Shown here: one piece after another, positions 12,500-21,873 of the stretch
Position numbering within the stretch: the stretch's first letter is position 1
Layout of the letters: every line of letters begins with the position of its first letter
NCBI GenBank assembly: GCA_963682055.1
Contig: OY821743.1
Coordinates: forward strand, 32,412,702-32,476,701
Source: Primula veris
Lineage: Eukaryota; Streptophyta; Magnoliopsida; Ericales; Primulaceae
DNA length: 64,000 nt
Direction of reading: 5' to 3'
Translations under genes and position numbers: made by a program
Notes under the pieces: generated by a model
Told to the model about the DNA's origin: nothing
Seen by the model: only the letters and a program-made list of their open reading frames with translations
Databases searched by the model: none

Positions 12500-15400
12500 C
12501 AGGGGTGAAGCCAGAATGTGTAAATGGGGGGTGCCAAGATATACAAAAAAAAAAGCAACTTAAAATAATAATTTTTCATACTCACCCATAATCTATATAC
12601 CCCATTTAAGTGTTGTTGAACAAATACCAAAGCATAAACACAAAAATTATTGCAAATAACTAACATGATACCTGATAAAATCAAAAGAAATGAACCCGAC
12701 GGCTGCTCGCATTCGCAAATGCATCAATGATAGTTTCCGTGCTAAATTTTGAAGCAATATCTTTCTCAATATACATCATCATACAATCTTCAAGATAATC
12801 GGCTTCCATTTTATTACGAATACTAGTTTTGATGATATTCATAGCTGAAAATGATCTTTCTGCGGTGGCGGTAGAAACGGGAAGAGTAAGCACGAGAACC
12901 ACAATTCTATAAACAAGCTGATATGTTGTAGACCATTTTGTTTCTACCAACCATTGACAAAGCTCGGAAATCGATGATAAATTCTTGTATTCAGGAAGAG
13001 AAATAACACAATTCTCGTAATGTCGAAGTTCCAATTTCAAGTTACTTTTCTCAAACTCCGTAAAGTCCTCTGGATAAAATTTGTCAACAAGTAGACAAAT
13101 ATCATCAATTTTGAATATTGAAGAGTGACAATTAGGATTCAAAGTAGAACTAAGAACTAACAATTCCATTACTTGCTCATCAAAGCGACGATTTAGTTCT
13201 TGAATTTGAGAATCTATAGCACGATAGAAAATATCAACTCTATAGCGGTCAAGTACTGAAAAATTATCACGAGTGGGATCATACCTCGAAGAATATTTTG
13301 CATTCAAGTTTGGGATATCAATGTTGCGTGATTCACAAAAGAGTTTGACGGTAGCAACCAAATCATCGAATTCATCATCTCTAAGATTTTGAAGAAGGCT
13401 TTTAGTAGATAAAACCATTGAAGTAGCCTTAAGAATGTCTTGAGTTTTAGATTGCAAAGCTAGACAAAGAGAATTCGTGATTCCTAACATTGACTTCATA
13501 AGATGAAGTATAAAGACAAATTCAAATGAAGTTAATGCCTTATGTGTTGAACGAGCTTCTCCCTTTAGAGAAGTAGGTCCATCTTCATAAATATTAAGTA
13601 AAGCCATGCAAGCAGCACTATACATTTTTATCAAGCTAGAAACAGACTTTAGGTGAGAACTCCAGCGAGTATCACCAGGTCGTTGCAGATTACCAATTTG
13701 ATTTAATCCTCTTCCAGTCTCAAGCTCTTCAATGGAAATTAAGAAAGCAATATCATCGGCATGGGCAGCTTTCAACTCATCATTTCTCTTGCATGATGCA
13801 CTAACAATATTCACGATCCGAAGCAATTTAGCAAAAAATCGGTCGACTGGAAGCACTTCTTTTGCTGATGCCACAAATGCTAATTGTAATCGATGTGCGA
13901 AGCAGTGAACATAATAAGCATATGGGCAATCACTTAATATCAAAGCTTGTAGTCCATGAAACTCACCCCGCATGTTACTTGCACCGTCAAATCCTTGTCC
14001 CCGAATATTCCGAATATCGAGATTGTGGTGATTGAGAACTGAGCATATGCTATCTTTTAGTGTCACTGCCATAGTGTTGGGAACATGAACAATACCAAAA
14101 AAACGCTCCCGTAAAACACCATTTTTATCAACAAATCTTATAACTACTGCCATCTGCTTCTTTTTTGACGCATCTCGAGCTTCGTCCACTATAATGCAGA
14201 ATTTAGCATGTCCAATTTCTTCTCGAATCGCCTCTTTCACTTTTATAGAAAAGATATGTAAAATTTCTTTTTGAATATCAGACGACTTGTAAGTGGCATT
14301 CTTTGGAACATTTATCAATGCTTTGGTGGCTTCTTCATTATATGATGCTAATAAATCATAAAACTCAAGAAAATTACCACGGTTGTTTGATGTTGATTTC
14401 TCATCATGCCCTCTAAAAGGCATAGCTTGAAAGGCCAATCTTCGAACCAAGTCAATAGAAATTTTTAAGCGAATGCGATTGTTAAAAACTTGTTCGGCAG
14501 AAAATTTTACAAATCACCCTTTCAATATTTTGAGTTGGGTTTTGTATTTCCTTCCATTTATGTTCAGCGGTTCGATGACAAGAATCGGAATTAACACCTT
14601 CATGCAAACGAAAAGAACAAGTTTTCCCGCTATTGACCTTCCTCCAACCATCAAAACCTTCAACAACAAATGCACTATGTCCTGCAAAACTAGACCCATC
14701 CGGAGGCGCAAAAAGGAAACAAGGAAAACAGAAAGCCTTGTTCTTGGCCACTGAATATTCCAACCACGAAAATAAAGCAAACCACGGAGCTTGAAATCTT
14801 CGAGGACGAGCCTTGGCGGATGCAAGAGTATACGGATATTTTTTTCCTAAATCGGGACGATTTGGACCATGTAGAGTTATGTACGCCCTACGAACTTCGT
14901 CACGCCTATTAACAGGATACTCCCAAATTTTTCTACATAATCCAGGATCACGCTCTAGCGAATTAATATCAAATTCTACTGTGTCGATTCTTTGAATTTT
15001 TGTTGGAGGACTAGGCGTATCGATTGTCACGTGATCAACACTACTACCAACATTCTCTTCCGTCGGAGAAACATTAGCTCTCTTAAAGAACGAATTTATT
15101 TTAGGTGTCTTTCCCATTTTATACTCGATAAAAATATTAGCGATGTCAGATCTGCAGATTAAAACTCTAAGAGTTAATAGCCTATTTTTTTTCCTTTGAG
15201 TACTTTAATCAAACACCTATGGTGCAACATAACATCAATACATATAATAAAAAGAAGCAGGAAAAAATAAATAGAAGAGTATACCTTGCCGAGCCAGAAG
15301 GATAGAATTGTTGATGTTTTTTTAATTAAATCTAACCCCAATCAATGCGGTGCACAGCAGCACAGAGGAGTGGAGTTTTTCTTTTTTCAACTTTGTTTTT

Positions 15401-15702
15401 TATTTTGATACACACGCTGACACGCACGAAGAGAAGTGTTGTTGATGTTATTTTTTTTTTAATTAAATCTTAAAGAGTCTAATATCAAAGAAAAATATAA
15501 TTGGGTCTTTCGGCCCAAATTTAATTATTGTGTTTTGGGTTCAAACATTAGCTATAAATATATGTACAAGTAACATATTTTTATGGGGGTGCCAAATCTA
15601 CACCTAAAAAGAAATTGTACTAAAAAAAATTGCGTCACTTGGGATTTTTAAAATTATGGGGGGTGTCGTGGCACCCGATCGTCCCCACTTAGCTTCCCCC
15701 TG
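12500..15702 (-). mobile_element. hAT-superfamily DNA transposon, near-intact
   Basis: A 3203-bp element. The left end reads CAGGGGTGAAGCCAG and the right end, reverse-complemented, reads CAGGGGGAAGCTAAG: short imperfect terminal inverted repeats with one indel. Both ends abut a perfect 8-bp target duplication, CATACACC. It carries one transposase gene on the minus strand with hAT domains. Subterminal GGGGTGCC / GGCACCC words repeat near both ends (about 12529 and 15590-15675). The perfect duplication and single coding lesion indicate a recent insertion. Confidence 0.92.
12681..15117 (-). pseudogene. hAT transposase (ZMYM1-like: TTF zinc finger, DUF4371, hAT dimerisation), one frameshift
   Basis: Two abutting minus-strand frames encode one protein. 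The first (15117-14482, 211 aa, ATG start) holds the TTF-type zinc finger (FCFPCFLF, about residues 130-140) and ends early. The second (from about 14504 down to 12681) holds DUF4371 with VDEA and GQGFDGASNM, the expected hAT catalytic aspartate sites, and a C-terminal dimerisation domain with TATAERSFSAMN. The second frame has no ATG at its start; it simply continues the protein. The break is explained by one extra base in the A4 run read on the minus strand (plus-strand TTTT at 14505-14508). Its role would be to cut and move the 12500-15702 element. Whether the shift is a true mutation or an assembly error cannot be told here. The rest, about 790 residues, is free of stops. Confidence 0.9.
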
Positions 15703-15710
15703 CATACACC
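15703..15710. repeat. Target site duplication of the hAT element, right (CATACACC)
   Basis: Perfect copy of 12492-12499, directly after the terminal CCCCCTG of the element. Confidence 0.9.
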
Positions 15711-16258
15711 TACCTATATATATATATATATATATATATCAATTAAACACGAGCAGTAACCTGAAACGAACTCTGAAAAATGGGTTAAATCTCAATCGAA
15801 TTTTTCTTCTTTTGGGCAACAAAAGAGGTATTTCTCTAAATTATGACTCTTATTTTATCTAATGTTTTTTTTAGCTCATCTGTTTCTTATTTTTGGATAG
15901 TTGGATTGTTGATAAATTGACGTGGGTGTCTTTTAATGTGTCACTTGTTTGCATTTTGCAATAAAGGCTTGTGGTAATATATGATACATCTTATCTATAT
16001 AGCCTACATTAATCTTACACTTTTAGTGTAGATTGTCATCACCGATTCTAATTTAATACTATTTTAATTTAATTATAAGTAGAGAATGTTATGTACTCAA
16101 AGTATTTGTTATAATGCCACGGTGAGATTTTTTGTTATTTCGGCCTTTTGTCTTTCTAAGCCTCAGTTATGCGAGCTTATTTGTTGATGCTATTTTAATT
16201 TAATTATAAGTTAAAAATGTTATGTACTCAAGCTTAATATATTTAATACATAGGTACT
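15711..16258 (+). other. Upstream part of the older hAT gene, with a (TA)n tract and a local repeat
   Basis: A (TA)n microsatellite lies at about 15714-15739. A block beginning CTATTTTAATTTAATTATAA occurs at about 16068 and again at about 16191, both followed by an ATGTTATGTACTCAA stretch, so a roughly 125-bp unit is tandemly doubled. This region probably belonged to the 5' untranslated part of the decayed hAT gene that starts at 16259. Confidence 0.4.
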
Positions 16259-16365
16259 ATGACGAATAATGAAAAAAAAAAATATTTGGTAAAGATTCGA
16301 AGGCAGAATTCCGAAGCTCAAAATAGAAAAATCAAGAAACAAAAAGATGAAAAACAAAAAAAAAA

Positions 16366-16379
16366 AAACAAAAAGGCTT
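16366..16379. repeat. LINE target site duplication, left (AAACAAAAAGGCTT)
   Basis: Identical to 21860-21873 over 14 bases. It lies directly beyond the poly(A) end of the minus-strand LINE (poly-T on the plus strand at 16378-16391; the final TT is shared with the tract). Confidence 0.88.
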
Positions 16380-16680
16380 TTTTTTTTTTTTAAATAAACA
16401 GTGGGAATTCCCACACTTTTATTAGAGAATAAAGTGGTAAATCGTCATAATTACAATCTAATGCAGTAATTTGCAAACCGACAAAAACTTTAGGACTAAA
16501 AAGAATAACATGAAATTATAAACACGCGTCCCATTATTAACGCAGAATAACTCTTCGTCTACTGTAGCAAAATCACTTTCCCCTTTAGAGAGAGAGACTG
16601 TCCCTCTCCTTCTTCTTCTCCAAAACCCAAATTCAATTGATACGAAGATAAGCAACTCCCAAAGCTTCAGTGATGATTAT

Positions 16681-19600
16681 TCATTTGAAATAATCTGAGA
16701 AGTCTTCTAAGCAATTAGATATAATTGGATCCTCTTCGCTCCCAAAATTTGCCAGGTAATCTGCCCCTTTATTTCCTTCTCGTTCTATATGAATAATTGT
16801 TAAATCACGAATTTTGAATTGCTGCTTTATAAGATCCATTAGATAAATTAGTTCCCAAGGGCACTTGCTCTTTCCTTGTAAAATATTCACCATTTGTAAA
16901 CAATCTGTCTCCAATACTATGTTTGCCTCCTCAATAATTTGTATCCCCAATAATAAGGCTTGCATCTCTGATTCCAGTCCAGATTTGCTATTAATAGAAG
17001 TAGCAAACCCTAAAATAAATTTTCCTTGATCATTCCGCATAAGACCCCCAACACCACTTTTATTAGTATTCCTTCTAAAACTTCCATCAATATTAACTTT
17101 ATTATAACATTTAGGAGGACATAGCCATTTTACAACCTTCAGCTTCTTTTTAGTAGTCACCTTCATGTTCATACCAGTTTTGATATCAAAGTTTGATGGA
17201 AAACTTTTATCCTTGCTGGAATAAGTTTTAACTAAATTAATAACATTCTCACATATCATTTTTCCCTTCATTTGTTTATTATCGTATTTACTGCTACATC
17301 TGGCTTTCCAAATTTCCCAAACTATAAACACAGGAATAATTTTGCAGACTTTCCATTGTAATTTAGATTTAACAAAACCTGACTGAGACCACCAAGAAAT
17401 GAATTTGCCTCTTACTAGATTTGCTGCGTTTATAACACCCAATAAGTTATTAAAGAAATTCCATACCTCTGTAGCTATAGGCCCATTACTGAATAAATGT
17501 TCTGAATCTTCAACATTACAACCACAGCACTCACATTTTGAAGATAACATAATATCCAATCTTTGAATTGCAGGATCCAGTGGAAGAGCTTTGTTAAAGA
17601 ACTTCCAAATAAAACAAGAAATCTTACCAGGTATCATCTTATCCCAACACAATTTGCTAAGCCAATTTGTTGATTGTTTGTCTCTAAGAAGTTCCCAAGC
17701 TGAATTTAAACTGAAATTACCCATTTTATTCACCTTCCATATGGGGGTATCTTTTCTTAGCTTATTAATTTTAATATCACTGGCAAATAGATGTCTCAAA
17801 TTTTGAGGAATTATATCCTCAATTTTCTCTTTGTCCCACTCTCCATTAGTTATAACATCTGAAACCATTATACTATTGTCCAAATAAGCATCCTTCAAAG
17901 GTCCACTACCCAGCCAATTATCCTGATTAAGAGAAATGTTACCTTCACCCAATAGCCAAATAATATGTTTTTCAACATCACTCCTCATTTTTAACATTCT
18001 TGTCCATGTATTATCACATTTCCCATTTATAACACAATTAGGATGTTTATTCCTGCAATATTTAGCTTTCAAGAAATTAGACCACAAGCTATTTTTAGTT
18101 CTGAAATTCCACCACAATTTTGCTGCAAAAGCCTTAGACATATCATTGAAGCTTCTTATTCCCAAACCACCTTCATTAACTGGAGAGCAGACTTTCTTCC
18201 ACTTAATCCACTGATGCTTCTTTACTATATCAGATGAACCCCACAAAAATTTTGCCAAGATCTGATCAATTTTTTTAATAACCTGTTTAGGAGGATTCAT
18301 AGCTGATAAAGTATAAACTGGGATAGATTGTAACACATATTTTATCAAAATAAGTCTCCCTCCCATATTTAACCACTGACTTTTCCAATTACTTAATTTT
18401 TTTCTTACTTTCAGGATGAGCTCATGGAAAAATACACACTTCTTATGACCAGAGTATAGCTTGCAGCCAAGATAAGTAAAAGGAGTCTTCTTTACTCTTA
18501 TTTGTAGCTCCTTATTAATACCTTGCTTTTGTTCTCTATCAACACTTTTTGAGACATAAACAAAACTTTTGTCCAGACTAATTTCTTGCCCAGAATCTTC
18601 ATTATAACTTTTTAATACATTTTTCACATTAAGAACTGATCTTTTATCTGCTGCACTAAATATTATAATATCATCTGCAAAAGCCAAATGAGTTATAATA
18701 GGACCATGTAGAGGAGATTTGAAAGCTTTCCAACTTTTCTTAACCATTAGATCATTTAAATTTCTAGTTAACACCTCTGAACAAATAATAAACAGACTTG
18801 ATGAGAGAGGATCTCCTTGTCTCAACCCATTAGAAGGAAGAAAATACCCTGTAGATACCCCATTCACCAAAATAGAAGTCCCATTGCAAGAAATAATTCT
18901 CCAAATTCTATCAATACAAATTTCTGAGAAACCAAATTTCCTTAGAGCACATATAAGAAAATGCCAAGATACTTTATCATAAGCTTTTTTCATATCAAGC
19001 TTTATAGCCATATTTTTCCCACTGTTTTTCTTATTAAGAGTAGCAATAAATTCTTGAGCCAGTAAGACATTTTCAACTATATCTCTATTCTGAACAAAGC
19101 CACTTTGATTAGTAGAAATAAGACTTGGCAAAATAGGAGACAACCTTTTAGCCAAAATTTTTGAAATCACTTTATTAATAAATGTGCATAGGCTGATAGG
19201 TCTATATTCTGAAAAATCAGTAGGAGCCTGATTTTTAGGAATAAGAGCAATAATAGTACTACTAATACCTTTAGGAAGCAATTGCCCAGCAAAGAAAGAA
19301 TTTATAGCAGCACACACATCATTACCAATTAGAGCCCAATTGGAAGTAAAGAAACCAGCAGTAAATCCATCCACACCTGGTGAACTGTTTTTGTTAAGAC
19401 CCCACACAGCTTCTTTAATTTCTGCTTCATCTGGAAACTTATTTAACATTTCATTGTCATCATCTTTAATACTCTTAGAAATATTATCCAGACTTGTATA
19501 GACTTCTTTAATAACTTTATTACCAGCTAGAAGACCTTTGAAATACTCAACAGCTTCATTTTGAATATCTGATTTATCTGTAAGAATTTCCCCTGTAGCC

Positions 19601-20700
19601 TTTGTAATACAGTTAATATAGCTTATGGCTCTTCTTTTTTTAACAATACTATGAAAATATTTTGTATTTGCATCTCCTTCATTGACCCACTTTATATTAG
19701 CTTTTTGACCCCAGAATTCCTCCTCAATTTTTATTATATATTTCAAATTTGCTTCTGCTTTCTTTAATGCAATTTTGTTGATCATTGTAGGATCAGCCAC
19801 AAAGATACTTTCCATTTTTAGAACTTCATCATCAGCTTCAGTTACTTTCTGGAAGATATTTCCAAAAGCTTCTTTATTCCACTCAGATAAGGCTTTCTTT
19901 GTTCTTTTCAAATTATTAACTAAAGAATATAATGCATCTCCTCTAGTATAAATCACCCACACTGCTGCTATTACTTTGTTGTAGTCTTGATGTTTTATCC
20001 AAAAATTCTGAAAAATAAATCTTTTAGGATTGTTATCAAACTCTGTCTTACATCTAATTAGAAGAGGACTATGGTCAGATGATGCTTTATTAAGATGTTC
20101 TAAAGAAACATTCTGGAATAGATCTTTGCAGTTTTGATTGATAAGAACTTTATCAATTCTTTCAAAAATAGCTGCTTCATCACTTCTTTTATTCCACCAA
20201 GTAAACCTAGAGCCAGTATACATCAATTCTTTCATATTCACATTATTAATACACTCCAAGTAATCATTTGCAGAACCCATATTTATATCAAGGCCCCCTA
20301 TCTTATCATCTTCTTTTGAAACAGTATTGAAGTCTCCTCCAACCATCCAAGGATCACCAGTACTTTCTTGCTGCAGCCAATCCCATAAAGGTACTCTCTC
20401 ATCTCTATTGCATTTAGCATAAACAGCTGTAAATTTTATCTTTTTCAATAGAAAACTTCCTTTAATATCAAAGCTTATACCTTGCTCCATTTGACTAGTA
20501 ATCTCCACAGAAATACCAATATTATAGAACACCCATATTTTGTTATGGTCTTGAGAAAAAACATTATCAAATCCAAACTTATGCTTATAAAAATCAATTT
20601 TACTGCTACAAGTCATAGGTTCCAAGCATATTAATAACACAGGCTTATGTAACTTACAAAACAACTTCAATCTTCTACTAGTGCCATCTTTACCTTCCAT
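16681..20700 (-). CDS. LINE ORF2: endonuclease, reverse transcriptase, zf-RVT, RNase H
   Basis: 1339 aa from the first ATG. The order is: APE-type endonuclease (GGDFN at 121-125, SDHSPLL from 208); reverse transcriptase (IALIPK, RPISLC, QSGFVQNRDI, KLDMKKAYDKVSW, GLRQGDPLSS, and the catalytic FADD near residue 675); zf-RVT zinc-binding region with CECCGC (about 1050-1070); and RNase H at the C-terminus (NIDGS near 1200, SEMQAL, ETDCLQ, KGADYLANF), with its acidic residues present. It should nick target DNA and copy the LINE RNA in place. The open frame extends 93 bases upstream of this ATG (to 20793, after a stop at 20794-20796) and there encodes NVLIWNVRG, the usual first strand of the endonuclease, without any ATG. 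The true product probably includes it; see the slippery-site entry. Confidence 0.93.
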   Translation of the reverse strand: MEGKDGTSRRLKLFCKLHKPVLLICLEPMTCSSKIDFYKHKFGFDNVFSQDHNKIWVFYNIGISVEITSQMEQGISFDIKGSFLLKKIKFTAVYAKCNRDERVPLWDWLQQESTGDPWMVGGDFNTVSKEDDKIGGLDINMGSANDYLECINNVNMKELMYTGSRFTWWNKRSDEAAIFERIDKVLINQNCKDLFQNVSLEHLNKASSDHSPLLIRCKTEFDNNPKRFIFQNFWIKHQDYNKVIAAVWVIYTRGDALYSLVNNLKRTKKALSEWNKEAFGNIFQKVTEADDEVLKMESIFVADPTMINKIALKKAEANLKYIIKIEEEFWGQKANIKWVNEGDANTKYFHSIVKKRRAISYINCITKATGEILTDKSDIQNEAVEYFKGLLAGNKVIKEVYTSLDNISKSIKDDDNEMLNKFPDEAEIKEAVWGLNKNSSPGVDGFTAGFFTSNWALIGNDVCAAINSFFAGQLLPKGISSTIIALIPKNQAPTDFSEYRPISLCTFINKVISKILAKRLSPILPSLISTNQSGFVQNRDIVENVLLAQEFIATLNKKNSGKNMAIKLDMKKAYDKVSWHFLICALRKFGFSEICIDRIWRIISCNGTSILVNGVSTGYFLPSNGLRQGDPLSSSLFIICSEVLTRNLNDLMVKKSWKAFKSPLHGPIITHLAFADDIIIFSAADKRSVLNVKNVLKSYNEDSGQEISLDKSFVYVSKSVDREQKQGINKELQIRVKKTPFTYLGCKLYSGHKKCVFFHELILKVRKKLSNWKSQWLNMGGRLILIKYVLQSIPVYTLSAMNPPKQVIKKIDQILAKFLWGSSDIVKKHQWIKWKKVCSPVNEGGLGIRSFNDMSKAFAAKLWWNFRTKNSLWSNFLKAKYCRNKHPNCVINGKCDNTWTRMLKMRSDVEKHIIWLLGEGNISLNQDNWLGSGPLKDAYLDNSIMVSDVITNGEWDKEKIEDIIPQNLRHLFASDIKINKLRKDTPIWKVNKMGNFSLNSAWELLRDKQSTNWLSKLCWDKMIPGKISCFIWKFFNKALPLDPAIQRLDIMLSSKCECCGCNVEDSEHLFSNGPIATEVWNFFNNLLGVINAANLVRGKFISWWSQSGFVKSKLQWKVCKIIPVFIVWEIWKARCSSKYDNKQMKGKMICENVINLVKTYSSKDKSFPSNFDIKTGMNMKVTTKKKLKVVKWLCPPKCYNKVNIDGSFRRNTNKSGVGGLMRNDQGKFILGFATSINSKSGLESEMQALLLGIQIIEEANIVLETDCLQMVNILQGKSKCPWELIYLMDLIKQQFKIRDLTIIHIEREGNKGADYLANFGSEEDPIISNCLEDFSDYFK

Positions 20701-21773
20701 CCCTCTGACATTCCAAATAAGGACATTAAATTTTCTGTCCCAGTACTTATCAATATTGTACCTTGTTGTATCTTTTCCACAGGCCTCTCTGCTTCAATTT
20801 CTGAAGATATCTTTTCCACCACCAAACTCTCCTTTACTGTTCCAAAGTTCCTTCTTACCCAATCTTTAGTACTCTCTCTTTCTATTCTTTTATATATAGT
20901 TTTTTGTGGCAAAGTATTGTGTAATAAGGCCTTTGATTGAATTTGTCCTTCCTTTTGTTTTAGCTCTTGTTCTGGGCCTTTTTCATTTATTTCCTTTACT
21001 TTAATTCTGCTTTCATTCATTTTTATAAGACATTTATTTTCTTCATGCCCTTGTTTACAACAATGGAAACAGAATCTAGGAATGTCTTCATATTTGCAAT
21101 CTTGCCAGAAACCCTCATCACCCCCATAACCAATACGAACTCTTTCTATTAGGTCCTTTTTTAGGTCAATTTCAACACAAATACGTGCCAAACCAGGTCT
21201 TGACAGCTTAGATGTAGGTTCATCTACCTTAAGAGGATACCCAAACGCTGAGGCTATAGAAAAAATACTCGACGTATTATATAGATGAATAGGCAGTTTA
21301 GGTAGTGATATCCAAACAGGAGTTAGTGATGATTCAATATCCGGGTTAAAATCATACGTCCATTTAAAAGTTCTCATAGGATATCCTTGAATATACCATA
21401 TTTTACGTAACCAGATTCTTTGGAAATCATCTTCATGGTAGCATCTAATAAGAATATGTTTATGATCTAAAATTCCAATCTGATAGTTAGCTTGCAAATC
21501 GAGAGTATGAAACACTTTTTTAATCTCCTCTAACTGTGGTTTACCATGCGAAAACTTACCTACTATCGTATATTTAAACGGCTCTGATAATTGGCAAATT
21601 TCTTCTTTCGAAAACTGTATCATTGGCTCTCCTCTATAAAACTCGATTTCTTTCAAATCAATTTTTGGTTTTTCAACTTTTTTCTTTAGTATAGCTGCGA
21701 AGGACTTAACCGGAAGATCCGGCTTTATAAGCTGTGCGTTTGAGTCGTCAGAAGACATAGCACGATCAGCCAT
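20667..21773 (-). CDS. LINE ORF1: DUF4283 RNA-binding protein with CCHC zinc knuckle
   Basis: 368 aa, ATG start, overlapping the ORF2 ATG-started frame by 34 bases. Residues about 45-190 match the DUF4283 fold typical of plant LINE ORF1 (for example VGKFSHGKP, FKWTYDFNPD, TPVWISLPKLP). A zinc knuckle follows (FCFHCCKQGHEENKC, about residue 234-248; C-x2-C-x4-H-x4-C spacing with an added Cys). The C-terminal third is charged and probably disordered. By family it should bind the LINE RNA and form the ribonucleoprotein. The frame is fully open, and the start codon is 86 bases from the element's 5' end, as expected for the first ORF. Confidence 0.9.
   Translation of the reverse strand: MADRAMSSDDSNAQLIKPDLPVKSFAAILKKKVEKPKIDLKEIEFYRGEPMIQFSKEEICQLSEPFKYTIVGKFSHGKPQLEEIKKVFHTLDLQANYQIGILDHKHILIRCYHEDDFQRIWLRKIWYIQGYPMRTFKWTYDFNPDIESSLTPVWISLPKLPIHLYNTSSIFSIASAFGYPLKVDEPTSKLSRPGLARICVEIDLKKDLIERVRIGYGGDEGFWQDCKYEDIPRFCFHCCKQGHEENKCLIKMNESRIKVKEINEKGPEQELKQKEGQIQSKALLHNTLPQKTIYKRIERESTKDWVRRNFGTVKESLVVEKISSEIEAERPVEKIQQGTILISTGTENLMSLFGMSEGWKVKMALVED
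20727..20733 (-). promoter_or_regulatory. Candidate -1 ribosomal frameshift heptamer (A AAT TTA) in the ORF1/ORF2 overlap
   Basis: In the ORF1 frame the codons read GAA AAT TTA, giving a heptamer of the form X XXY YYZ. A -1 slip puts the ribosome in the ORF2 frame, whose next codons encode NVLIWNVRG, the start of the endonuclease fold. ORF2 has no ATG upstream of that motif. I see no strong stem-loop just downstream by eye. Re-initiation at the ATG at 20700, or a lost ancestral start codon, are the alternatives. Confidence 0.45.
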
Positions 21774-21859
21774 GCTTGCGGCGGCTAGGGTTATTCACCC
21801 TAGTCGTCTCTCTCTTTCTCTCTCTAGAATGTTTTTGGTTACTACTCTCCAAAAAAACC

Positions 21860-21873
21860 AAACAAAAAGGCTT
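21860..21873. repeat. LINE target site duplication, right (AAACAAAAAGGCTT)
   Basis: Perfect copy of 16366-16379 at the 5' end of the LINE. Confidence 0.88.

Larger units (their letters stand above)
16380..21859 (-). mobile_element. Full-length L1-type LINE with RNase H, two ORFs
   Basis: About 5.48 kb on the minus strand. The 5' UTR is about 86 bases with a GA-rich tract (21774-21859). Then come ORF1 (21773-20667), ORF2 (ending 16681), a 3' UTR of about 290 bases containing AATAAA (about 16421-16427 on the plus strand), and a poly(A) tail. A 14-bp target duplication flanks it. No stop interrupts either ORF, so the copy is young and may be mobile. It sits inside the older hAT transposase gene. 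Confidence 0.93.

Noticed and set aside
12400..12684. Minus-strand 94-codon open frame downstream of the hAT transposase
   Set aside because: It spans the element end and flanking DNA, has low-complexity hydrophobic content and no similarity to a known family.
12681..14450. A start codon at 14450 for the long transposase frame
   Set aside because: The codon there is TTG; the protein continues from upstream across a one-base frameshift.
17591..19000. Plus-strand open frames inside the LINE (for example 17591-17806, 18719-18982)
   Set aside because: They are antisense shadows of ORF2 and carry no domain or splice context of their own.
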